Below, piece after piece: positions 1 to 6,031 of a DNA stretch of 8,747 bases. Position numbers and translations under genes: made by a program. The notes under the pieces are model-generated. The model worked only from the letters and a program-made list of their open reading frames with translations. It ran no database searches and was not told the origin of the DNA. How positions within the stretch are numbered: position 1 is the first letter of the stretch; the number at the start of each line of letters is the position of its first letter. Source of the stretch: CBFGTA01 sp965651595 (GTDB lineage Bacteria; Actinomycetota; Actinomycetes; S36-B12; UBA10799); assembly GCA_965651595.1 (NCBI GenBank), contig CBFGTA010000099.1:1-8747 (forward strand), written 5' to 3'.

Positions 1-3
1 ACC

Positions 4-699
4 ATGCGTCGAGCCGGGGTGGGTACGTTGCCGCCCACGGACATTGGCGCCGGTCCGTCCGCCACCACCGCCAGGCTGGCTGACCACCGGCGGCACCGAC
101 GCTCCGCCTGGATAGCTATCGGGGTGGCGGCCTCTGTGGCAGTCGTGGCGGCCGGACTTGCCGTCGGCCACCAGCTCGTGGGCAAACCGGCGATCACTGC
201 GGAGGGAACCGTGTCTGTCCCATGGTCGACCTCCGACCGGCACTACGTGGGCACGGGGGACCAATTGGCTGCACAACTGGAACCCACAGCAGCCGCCTGG
301 CAACGCCTCGACCAGGAACGCGGACGCACGCCTTCAGGGCCATCGGTAACAGATGATGGTCGGACTGTCATACCGAATGCAGTCGACTGGGAGCAAGCGC
401 CAAGCACGCCAAGCCCAGCACCCTCACCGACGACGACGATCACTCCTCACGAGTTGCCCAATCTCAGTTGGTGTCTGCGTTACTTCTCCCACCAGACAGC
501 GTCGGTTCCCGCCTTCGTTCAGTTCGCCGAGTACCAGCACACTGCGTCCGAGCGGCCGGAACCCGCAGCCTTCATCGCCTTTCGTCCAGCCAACAGTCGC
601 CACCTTGAGTTCCTCGTCGTCAACCCCACCTGTTCCCCCGGCGATACCCACGTTCATGCTCGGGCAACTGTGACCGTCGCGTCCCCGCCCGGACAGTGA
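4..699 (+). CDS. Single-pass membrane protein, probable anti-sigma/RsmA-like regulator of the sigM locus (5' end may be outside the window)
   Basis: I do not recognise a firmly named family. From the ATG at 4 the protein has 231 residues: a short N-terminal part ending in a basic cluster (RRHRR, 29-33), one hydrophobic helix at about 35-59, a Pro/Thr/Ser-rich linker at 132-148, and a C-terminal domain containing the only two cysteines (C157, C210). The basic cluster before the helix predicts cytoplasm-in topology with about 170 residues outside, so the cysteines could form a disulfide. The frame is open to base 1, so the ATG may be internal and a cytoplasmic sigma-binding domain may lie upstream. 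No zinc-binding HxxxCxxC motif is visible in the part shown. Position directly before trxB matches the membrane-bound SigM regulator in actinomycetes, and the pattern of a Cys, an FAxY-like strand, a Pro-Ala-Ala segment and a final Pro-Thr-Cys resembles its exterior domain. The role is inferred mainly from gene order. Confidence 0.6.
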   Translation: MRRAGVGTLPPTDIGAGPSATTARLADHRRHRRSAWIAIGVAASVAVVAAGLAVGHQLVGKPAITAEGTVSVPWSTSDRHYVGTGDQLAAQLEPTAAAWQRLDQERGRTPSGPSVTDDGRTVIPNAVDWEQAPSTPSPAPSPTTTITPHELPNLSWCLRYFSHQTASVPAFVQFAEYQHTASERPEPAAFIAFRPANSRHLEFLVVNPTCSPGDTHVHARATVTVASPPGQ

Positions 700-828
700 C
701 GAGGACGCCTGCCGGAATCTGCGACCGCGGCGACAGAGCCGCTTCCCGGGGCAGGAGTACAGTGGGCAGCGAACATCGCGGGCCCAGATTCGAGGGCTAC
801 CGCCGACCACACTCGAAAGAGGAGAATC

Positions 829-1761
829 GTGTCCGATATTCGCGACGTCATCATCATCGGCTCCGGCCCGGCCGGATACACGGCGGCCATCTACGCGAGT
901 CGGGCGCAATTGCGTCCGCTGCTGCTAGAGGGCTCGGTCACAGCTGGCGGCGCTCTGATGAACACCACTGAGGTCGAGAACTTCCCCGGTTTCCCTGACG
1001 GTGTTCAAGGTCCTGAGCTTATGGAAAAGATGCGGGCGCAGGCAGACAAGTTCGGGACAGAGATCATCACCGATGATGCGGTTTCAGTCTCCCTGGCTGG
1101 CTCCGTCAAGGAAGTCGTCGACGGAGAGGGCACCGTCCACCGGGCCCGGACTGTGATCCTGGCCACCGGATCGGGTTACCGCGAACTTGGTCTCGACAAC
1201 GAGAAGCGCTTGTCTGGCCACGGCGTGTCCTGGTGTGCAACGTGCGACGGCTTCTTCTTCCGCGAACAGGTCATTGCGGTTGTCGGCGGTGGTGACTCCG
1301 CCATGGAGGAGGCCACGTTCCTCACCCGATTTGCCAGCAAGGTGTACATCATCCATCGGCGCGACGAGTTCCGCGCCAGCAAGATCATGGCTGATCGGGC
1401 CTTGAACGACCCAAAAATCGAAGTTGTGTGGAACAGCGAAGTGCTCGACATCTTGGGCGAGGACAAGGTAGACGGTGTGGAGGTTCGCGACCGGATTAGC
1501 GGGCAGACATCGCGAATCGCTCTCACCGGATTGTTTGTCGCGATCGGCCACGACCCCCGGTCGGAACTGTTCCGCGACCAGGTTGACGTCGATTCAGAAG
1601 GCTACGTGCTGGTGAGCTCTGGTTCAACGGCCACCAGCCTCGACGGCGTCTTCGCCTGCGGTGATGTCGTGGACCACACGTATCGACAAGCCATCACGGC
1701 CGCTGGCTCCGGCTGTGCCGCCGCCCTCGACGCCGAACGGTGGCTAGCGGGACATTCATAG
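829..1761 (+). CDS. trxB: Thioredoxin-disulfide reductase
   Basis: This cytoplasmic FAD enzyme uses NADPH to reduce oxidised thioredoxin. The 310 residues match the usual low-molecular-weight bacterial TrxB length. Visible motifs in order are the FAD dinucleotide-binding GSGPAG at 11-16, the redox-active CATC at 136-139 (C136, C139), the NADPH-binding GGGDSA at 153-158, HRRDEFRAS at 176-184, and the C-terminal FAD segment ACGDV (276-280) followed by RQAITAAGSG (286-295). Translation starts at GTG (829), set by GAAAGAGGAG at 815-824. The 129-nt gap upstream contains a TACAGT hexamer (758-763) that fits a weak actinobacterial -10, but no good -35. A GGAAT at 714-718 lacks the partner GTT needed for a SigR promoter. 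trxA follows after 123 nt on the same strand and encodes the substrate. Confidence 0.97.
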   Translation: MSDIRDVIIIGSGPAGYTAAIYASRAQLRPLLLEGSVTAGGALMNTTEVENFPGFPDGVQGPELMEKMRAQADKFGTEIITDDAVSVSLAGSVKEVVDGEGTVHRARTVILATGSGYRELGLDNEKRLSGHGVSWCATCDGFFFREQVIAVVGGGDSAMEEATFLTRFASKVYIIHRRDEFRASKIMADRALNDPKIEVVWNSEVLDILGEDKVDGVEVRDRISGQTSRIALTGLFVAIGHDPRSELFRDQVDVDSEGYVLVSSGSTATSLDGVFACGDVVDHTYRQAITAAGSGCAAALDAERWLAGHS

Positions 1762-1768
1762 CCTCCGA

Positions 1769-1794
1769 GGAATGACTGTGGCCCTTGCGGGGTT
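1769..1794 (+). promoter_or_regulatory. SigR/SigH-type thiol-stress promoter of trxA (GGAAT-N18-GTT)
   Basis: GGAAT (1769-1773) is followed by exactly 18 nt and then GTT (1792-1794), itself followed by G. This is the consensus of the actinobacterial oxidative/disulfide-stress sigma factor (SigR in Streptomyces, SigH in mycobacteria). It begins 8 nt after the trxB stop and would start a transcript near 1800, giving trxA a leader of about 85 nt. In characterised actinomycetes thioredoxin genes are classic targets of this sigma factor. The exact match is seen in the sequence. That it is active here is inferred. Confidence 0.75.
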
Positions 1795-1884
1795 GCTCAG
1801 GAGTACCTGAAGTTAGCGGTGAGTCGCAACCGGACTACCGCGCCAGGCCAATACGCTAGAACTACGAGAATGAGGAGGCACCAC

Positions 1885-2211
1885 ATGGGTGCAACTACTG
1901 TAGTAACCGACGCCACTTTTTCGACTGATGTGCTCGGATCGACTAAGCCGGTGCTCGTCGACTTTTGGGCAGAGTGGTGCGGCCCGTGCCGAATGGTCGC
2001 GCCAATCCTAGATGACATTGCTGCCGAGCATTCCGAGAAACTCACCATCGCCAAACTCAACGTCGATGAGAACCCGCAAACGGCTGCCAGCTTCGGAATC
2101 ACGTCGATTCCGACCATGCTCGTCTTCCAGAACGGACAAATCGCCAAGCAGATCGTGGGAGCCAAGCCGAAGGCTGCGCTGCTCGCAGATTTGCAAGACT
2201 TCATCGGTTAG
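1885..2211 (+). CDS. trxA: Thioredoxin
   Basis: This is the small cytoplasmic dithiol reductant that TrxB keeps reduced. It gives electrons to ribonucleotide reductase, peroxiredoxins, methionine sulfoxide reductase and other disulfides. The 108 residues match the standard length. Visible features are the active site WCGPC (31-35, C32 and C35) preceded by the VDFWAE strand, the cis-proline in SIPT (P76), and the C-terminal helix ending the thioredoxin fold. I chose the ATG at 1885 because GAGGAGG (1872-1878) lies 6 nt before it. An in-frame ATG at 1819 would add 22 unconserved residues. The gene has its own thiol-stress promoter in the trxB-trxA gap, and cwlM begins 10 nt after its stop codon, so the two are probably co-transcribed. 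Confidence 0.96.
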   Translation: MGATTVVTDATFSTDVLGSTKPVLVDFWAEWCGPCRMVAPILDDIAAEHSEKLTIAKLNVDENPQTAASFGITSIPTMLVFQNGQIAKQIVGAKPKAALLADLQDFIG

Positions 2212-2221
2212 TTCTGCAGTC

Positions 2222-3394
2222 ATGCCCCGACCGGTCGATTTTGCGCCCTTGCGTATGGGCTCTGTCGACCCGGTGGTGGACGAGGTTCGTGCCCGGCTCG
2301 AGCGCATCGGACTACTACCGCGCGAAGAGCAGCTCGGAAGAGAGCAACGACAGACGTTCGACTCCGCCGTCGACAGTGCCGTCCGTTCCTTTCAACAGGA
2401 ACGCGGAATCAGCGTCGACGGCGTAGTCGGGCCGATGACGTTTCAGCGACTTGAAGAAGCCCGCTGGAAGCTCGGCGATCGCGTGGTCAGTTACACCTAC
2501 TCGCGACCGACCGCCGGTGACGACATCATCGACCTCCAGCGTCAGCTGAACACGCTCGGGTTCCAGTTGACTCGCATAGATGGGGTTTTCGGGTCCGAAA
2601 CTGATCGCGCCCTGCGGGAGTTCCAAAGAAACTGCGGTCTAGAGGCGGACGGCACGTGCGGGCCAGAAGTTTGGCGCGCCCTGTCGCGGTTGCAGCGCAC
2701 GGTCAAAGGCGGCGCCGCTCAGTTGCTGCGTTCCCACCACGATTACGAGACCGCCCGGACGGGCGTGGCCAACAAGGTCGTCGTCATCGACCCTGGCCAC
2801 GGTGGAACCGACTACGGCCACGTCGCCAACCGGATGGCGGAGGCCATCGTCGCCGATGACTTGAGTCGACGAGTGGAAGGGCGTCTTGCCGCGGTCGGAA
2901 CTCAGGTTCTGCTCACCCGTCCGCTCAGCTTCGAGATCGAAGACCCCATCGACGAACGTAACCGGGCAGAGTTCGCCAACTCGACCGGAGCCGATCTGGT
3001 GGTTTCGCTGCATTGTGACTCGGAGCCGACGGGCCTCGGCCGAGGAGTTGCTACTTACTATTACGGCCACAACCACGACGAATCGCTACTAGGCAAACAG
3101 TTCGCCGAGATTGCTCAAGCCGAAATCGTGCGAAGAACTGACCTGTTGGACTGCCGCGTGCATCCGAAGACGTGGGAGCTCCTGCGTTCCACCCGGATGC
3201 CGGCCGTCCGCATTGAGGTCGGCTATCTGAGCAACTCTGGGGACGTGCAGCGGCTGAGCAACGCAGCGTTCCGTGAAGTGCTCGCCGAAGCGATCGCCAC
3301 GGCGGTCACGACATATTTCAGCCCCGACCACGAGCGGCCCGAATCTCTCACCGGGCCCCGGTCGAGTGAGCACGTGTCGGCGGCCGCCTCCTAA
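2222..3394 (+). CDS. cwlM: CwlM-like N-acetylmuramoyl-L-alanine amidase-family protein
   Basis: The 390-residue protein has two peptidoglycan-binding PG_binding_1 modules (about 15-80, with FQQERGISVDGVVGPMT, and about 98-155, with LGFQLTRIDGVFGSETD) followed by an Amidase_3 zinc hydrolase domain (about 184-365). Zinc ligands appear as H193 (in IDPGHGG), E207 and H264 (in VSLHCDS). The catalytic Glu is E332 (in RIEVGYLSN). There is no signal peptide or membrane helix, so it should be cytoplasmic. In mycobacteria CwlM is a cytoplasmic, essentially non-enzymatic activator of MurA controlled by the kinase PknB through C-terminal threonines. A related regulatory role is plausible here, and the C-terminal tail (367-390) is rich in Ser/Thr. 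Translation starts 10 nt after trxA without a clear Shine-Dalgarno sequence, which suggests translational coupling. The frame is open further upstream but overlaps trxA, so the ATG at 2222 was chosen. Whether it cuts muropeptides or only regulates cannot be decided from sequence. Confidence 0.88.
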   Translation: MPRPVDFAPLRMGSVDPVVDEVRARLERIGLLPREEQLGREQRQTFDSAVDSAVRSFQQERGISVDGVVGPMTFQRLEEARWKLGDRVVSYTYSRPTAGDDIIDLQRQLNTLGFQLTRIDGVFGSETDRALREFQRNCGLEADGTCGPEVWRALSRLQRTVKGGAAQLLRSHHDYETARTGVANKVVVIDPGHGGTDYGHVANRMAEAIVADDLSRRVEGRLAAVGTQVLLTRPLSFEIEDPIDERNRAEFANSTGADLVVSLHCDSEPTGLGRGVATYYYGHNHDESLLGKQFAEIAQAEIVRRTDLLDCRVHPKTWELLRSTRMPAVRIEVGYLSNSGDVQRLSNAAFREVLAEAIATAVTTYFSPDHERPESLTGPRSSEHVSAAAS

Positions 3395-3395
3395 G

Positions 3396-3416
3396 GGCTG
3401 GCGACGACGGCCAGCC
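3396..3416. terminator. GC-rich hairpin between convergent cwlM and the minus-strand microprotein ORF
   Basis: GGCTGGC (3396-3402) and GCCAGCC (3410-3416) form a perfect 7-bp stem with a 7-nt loop. It begins 2 nt after the cwlM stop and lies beyond the stop of the minus-strand small ORF (3432), so it is placed to end both transcripts. No T-tract follows on either strand. Actinobacterial terminators often lack one, but activity is uncertain. Confidence 0.45.
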
Positions 3417-3431
3417 ACTCACAACGGCGGG

Positions 3432-3530
3432 TCACGAACGGCGATGGCGAGGTGCCACGGCCGCCGCCGCATAGCCGACAGCCACCCCGACGGTCAATGC
3501 CACCACCACGACCGCAATGCGCTTTGCCAC
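3432..3530 (-). CDS. Putative 32-residue single-helix membrane microprotein
   Basis: I do not recognise the product. On the minus strand a GTG at 3530-3528 is preceded by GAGGAGG (plus coordinates 3537-3543) at the ideal 6-nt spacing and opens a 32-codon frame ending in TGA at 3434-3432. The peptide begins MAKRIAVVVVALTV, continues as one Val/Ala/Gly helix to about residue 26, and ends in the basic tail PRHRRS. Positive residues at both ends of a helix of about 22 residues suggest a membrane-spanning peptide. Third codon positions are mainly G or C, as in the neighbouring genes. It lies alone in the gap between cwlM (convergent) and the aminotransferase (divergent). No convincing promoter was found upstream. 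The strength of the ribosome site and the clean topology argue for a real gene, but chance cannot be excluded without homologues. Confidence 0.55.
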   Translation of the reverse strand: MAKRIAVVVVALTVGVAVGYAAAAVAPRHRRS

Positions 3531-3543
3531 GATCTACCTCCTC

Positions 3544-3703
3544 GGCCGACGAATTCGACAAACTGGTGACATCAGTCAGGTCCGGCGCGGCGGCCCGATC
3601 GTCGGCCGCAGAACGCCCAGCCCTCTGGTCTACCATGGTCAGACTACGCAAACAGTCCGCTGTGTGCCTCACCGCGCACTCACAGGATCCCGGGAGGTCG
3701 GTC
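3544..3703. other. Divergent intergenic region between the microprotein ORF and the aminotransferase
   Basis: These 160 nt should carry the starts of both divergent genes. On the plus strand I see the aminotransferase Shine-Dalgarno GGGAGG (3692-3697) and a TACCAT (3631-3636) that fits a loose TANNNT -10 but has no matching -35. On the minus strand TAGTCT (complement of 3641-3646) is an equally weak -10. No operator-like dyad, SigR motif or riboswitch-like structure was found. Confidence 0.4.
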
Positions 3704-5050
3704 ATGGATCCCGATCCTGCGCGCTTCCTGGCTGCAGCGACAGGCCACCCGAGCCACAGCTCCCGACTCGACCCGTGGGTCCACGCCTACGCTGACCGTG
3801 CTCAAGGAATGACTGCCTCAGCGATTCGGGCGTTGTTCTCCGTGGCTTCGCGGCCCGAGGTGGTGAGTCTCGCCGGAGGCGCACCCTACGTCACCGCATT
3901 GGGCTTCGACCATTTCTCGGAAGTGGCCGCGCGAGTCGTCCGCGAACAAGGCGCGACGGCCCTGCAGTACGGAACCGGCCAAGGCCACGAGCCGCTGCGG
4001 GAACAGATCAGCGAGCTCATGAAGCTTTCGGGCATCACGTCTCATCCCGACGACATCGTGGTCACAACCGGGTCTCAGATGGCACTCGACCTCGTGGTGC
4101 GCGTCTTCTGCAACCCCGGCGACGTCGTGTTGGTGGAGTCCCCGTCTTACGTCGGAGCGCTCGGCGTGTTTGCTGCGTATCAGTGTGACGTCGTCCACGT
4201 GCACACCGATGACCACGGCATGAACCCGACCGCGCTCCGCGAAGCCATCGCCGCCGCCCGAGCCGCGGGGAAGGCCCCTAAGCTCATTTACACAGTCCCT
4301 AGCTACCACAATCCACTTGGTATCACTCAGCCCCAACAGCGGCGCCACGAGTTGCTCAACGTGGCCCGCGAATCGGGTCTGCTCATTCTCGAGGACGACC
4401 CCTACTGCTTGCTGGGATTTGACGGGCAGGTGCCGCGCGCAATCCGAGCGGACGACCCTGACAATGTCGTCTACTTGGGAAGCTTCTCCAAGACGATCGC
4501 GGCCGGGCTGCGAGTCGGCTGGGCGCTCGCCCCACACGGGGTGCGGGAAAAGCTCGTCTTAGCCTCTGAGTCGGCGGTCCTGTGCCCGGCGGCTTTCAGC
4601 CAGGTCACCGTCACCGAGTACCTCGCCTCCACCGCCTGGATGGACCAGGTGAGGGTGTTTCGGGAGTTGTACCGACAACGACGTGACGCGTTGCTCGGTG
4701 CTCTGGAACAGTTGATGCCGCCGGGAACTCACTGGACGCGGCCCGACGGGGGGTTCTTCTCGTGGGTGACTCTGCCCGAGGGTCTCGACACTAATGCCAT
4801 GCTTCCGCGCGCGATTGCCGGGCGCGTGGCCTATGTTCCGGGCACTGGCTTCTACGTAGACGGACAGGGCAGCGACACGATGCGGTTGAGCTACTGCCTG
4901 CCAGAACCGGATCGCATTCGCGAAGGTGTCCGTCGTCTGGCTGCAATCGTCGAATCGGAGCTTGACGTCGTCCACACGTTTGGCCCCGGGTCGAACCGTA
5001 GTCGACCTCCGGGCTCAGGACCCCTCACGCCAGCACCGGACAGTCCCTAA
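3704..5050 (+). CDS. PLP-dependent aminotransferase, fold type I (2-aminoadipate/aromatic aminotransferase-like, no GntR domain)
   Basis: This is a 448-residue cytoplasmic pyridoxal-phosphate enzyme of the class I/II aminotransferase superfamily. Visible landmarks are VVSLAGGAP (53-61), LQYGTGQGHEPLRE (87-100), the cofactor-stacking region TTGSQMALDLV (121-131), the YHNPLG loop (201-206, N203), the PLP-pyridine acidic region LEDDPY (229-234), the Schiff-base lysine K263 in GSFSKTIAAGLRVGW, and the substrate-carboxylate arginine R394 in MRLSYC. The body resembles the aminotransferase half of MocR regulators and LysN/Aro8 enzymes, but there is no DNA-binding domain. The ATG at 3704 follows GGGAGG by 6 nt. 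The frame is open upstream for 84 codons, but that segment looks non-coding. The C-terminal tail from about 427 is Pro/Ser-rich and unconserved-looking. The ligase gene begins 30 nt downstream, so the two probably form an operon and may share a pathway. The amino acid substrate cannot be named. Confidence 0.9.
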   Translation: MDPDPARFLAAATGHPSHSSRLDPWVHAYADRAQGMTASAIRALFSVASRPEVVSLAGGAPYVTALGFDHFSEVAARVVREQGATALQYGTGQGHEPLREQISELMKLSGITSHPDDIVVTTGSQMALDLVVRVFCNPGDVVLVESPSYVGALGVFAAYQCDVVHVHTDDHGMNPTALREAIAAARAAGKAPKLIYTVPSYHNPLGITQPQQRRHELLNVARESGLLILEDDPYCLLGFDGQVPRAIRADDPDNVVYLGSFSKTIAAGLRVGWALAPHGVREKLVLASESAVLCPAAFSQVTVTEYLASTAWMDQVRVFRELYRQRRDALLGALEQLMPPGTHWTRPDGGFFSWVTLPEGLDTNAMLPRAIAGRVAYVPGTGFYVDGQGSDTMRLSYCLPEPDRIREGVRRLAAIVESELDVVHTFGPGSNRSRPPGSGPLTPAPDSP

Positions 5051-5080
5051 AGCACCGTCGAACTCAGTGGAGGCCCTGCA

Positions 5081-6031
5081 ATGAGTGAAGTCCGTCGCGT
5101 GGTCGTCTTGGCCGGGGGGCTGTCGCCCGAGCGTGATGTTTCGATCAGATCCGGCCGCCGGGTCGCCGAAGAATTTCGTGACGCTGGCTGGGAAGCCGAC
5201 GTCGTCGACGTGGACTCGCGCCTGTGGCAGATGCTGACCCACGACGCGCCGGACTGTGTAGTTCCGCTCGTTCACGGCACTACCGGTGAGGACGGGTCTC
5301 TGCAGCAAATCTTGGAGTTACTCGGTATCCCGTTTGTGGGTTCTCCAACGGCCGCTTGCCGGCTCGCATTCGACAAGGCACTCGCTGGCGAGCACCTCAC
5401 TGCTGCAGGCGCCCGGGTTCCGCGGTCGATCACTTTGCCCCAGTCAATCTTCCGTGACCTCGGCGCGGATGGCCTGCTCGAGTCGATTGTCGCGAACATT
5501 GGACTGCCTCTCGTCGTCCAGCCCAACCGGGGAGGTTCATCTCTAGGGGTCTCGATTGTCACCGAAGCCAGCGACCTACCATCGGCGATGGTGGCGGCGT
5601 TCGCCTACGGAGACCTGGTCATGATTCAACAGTTCGTCCGCGGAACCGAGGTGTCGGTGGCGGTTGTCGAACGCGACGGGGGCGTCGTGGCGTTACCGGC
5701 GGTGGAGATCGTTCCGGATTCCGGTCTCTACGACTACACCGCCCGCTATACCGCTGGCACCACCGAGTTCTTCACGCCTGCTCGCGTACCCACCAGCCAT
5801 CGGCATGCTGTCGAGCAGCTCGCCATTACCGCCCACCGGAATCTCGGATTGCGGGACTGGTCTCGCACTGACGCCATCATCGACGAGTCCGGCGAGCCGT
5901 GGTTTCTGGAAGTCAACGTCGCTCCCGGAATGACCGAGACATCGACGTTCCCTCTGGCGGTGGTCGAGAACGACCAATCCATGCGCGAGGTGCTGGTTAC
6001 TCTGGCGACGGCTGCAAGCCAGCGTCGTTAG
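5081..6031 (+). CDS. ddl: D-alanine--D-alanine ligase-like ATP-grasp enzyme
   Basis: The family joins two D-alanines with ATP in the cytoplasm to make the end of the peptidoglycan stem peptide. The 316 residues are near the usual length of about 305-320. Seen in order: AGGLSPERDVS (11-21, with E17 in the place of the D-Ala-binding Glu), VHGTTGEDGS (64-73), FDK (97-99, ATP-binding K99), RGGSSLGVS (150-158), LYDYTARYTAG (216-226), RTD (262-264), and the metal/substrate segment EVNVAPGMTETS (277-288, with E277, N279, G283). The position of the second ATP-binding lysine (K144 of E. coli DdlB, in VKP) is Q147 here. The ATG at 5081 has GGAGG 7 nt upstream. Its end overlaps the end of the convergent parB by 35 nt. 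Actinobacteria usually carry the main ddl elsewhere, so this may be a second ligase, possibly with another substrate, working with the upstream aminotransferase. Confidence 0.87.
   Translation: MSEVRRVVVLAGGLSPERDVSIRSGRRVAEEFRDAGWEADVVDVDSRLWQMLTHDAPDCVVPLVHGTTGEDGSLQQILELLGIPFVGSPTAACRLAFDKALAGEHLTAAGARVPRSITLPQSIFRDLGADGLLESIVANIGLPLVVQPNRGGSSLGVSIVTEASDLPSAMVAAFAYGDLVMIQQFVRGTEVSVAVVERDGGVVALPAVEIVPDSGLYDYTARYTAGTTEFFTPARVPTSHRHAVEQLAITAHRNLGLRDWSRTDAIIDESGEPWFLEVNVAPGMTETSTFPLAVVENDQSMREVLVTLATAASQRR

Noticed and set aside
714..739. Possible SigR promoter before trxB (GGAAT at 714-718)
   Set aside because: The base triplets at 18 or 19 nt spacing are AGC and GCC, not GTT.
727..742. Hairpin GCGGC-N6-GCCGC between the first gene and trxB
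   Set aside because: The stem has only 5 bp with no T-tract, which is expected by chance in GC-rich DNA.
1819..1884. Longer 130-residue thioredoxin starting at 1819
   Set aside because: The ATG at 1885 has a perfect GAGGAGG 6 nt upstream and gives the standard 108 residues. The extra 22 residues are Arg-rich and unlike thioredoxins.
2012..2221. N-terminal extension of cwlM to 2012
   Set aside because: It lies entirely out of frame over trxA, is Ser/Arg-rich, and has no family similarity. The ATG at 2222 just after trxA is more natural.
3371..3376. CACGTG core resembling the centre of parS (also at 6813-6818)
   Set aside because: Only the six-base core, or one base more, matches. The flanking TGTTT and AAACA arms are absent and both copies lie in coding sequence.
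3452..3703. 84-residue upstream extension of the aminotransferase
   Set aside because: It is Pro/Ser/Arg-rich low-complexity translation. The ATG at 3704 has GGGAGG 6 nt upstream and begins the conserved family sequence.
3391..3705. 104-residue minus-strand ORF covering the cwlM-aminotransferase gap
   Set aside because: It has no Shine-Dalgarno site and a low-complexity Gly/Arg/Cys composition. The 32-residue ORF in another minus frame has the strong ribosome site and a coherent membrane helix.
3806..3834. GGAATGACTG resembling the trxA promoter, with GTT downstream
   Set aside because: The spacer is 21 nt instead of 18, and it lies inside the aminotransferase coding sequence.
3818..4537. 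239-residue minus-strand ORF inside the aminotransferase (and similar long antisense ORFs elsewhere)
   Set aside because: Such frames are common opposite GC-rich genes. This one has no recognisable domain, and the plus strand carries a clear enzyme family.
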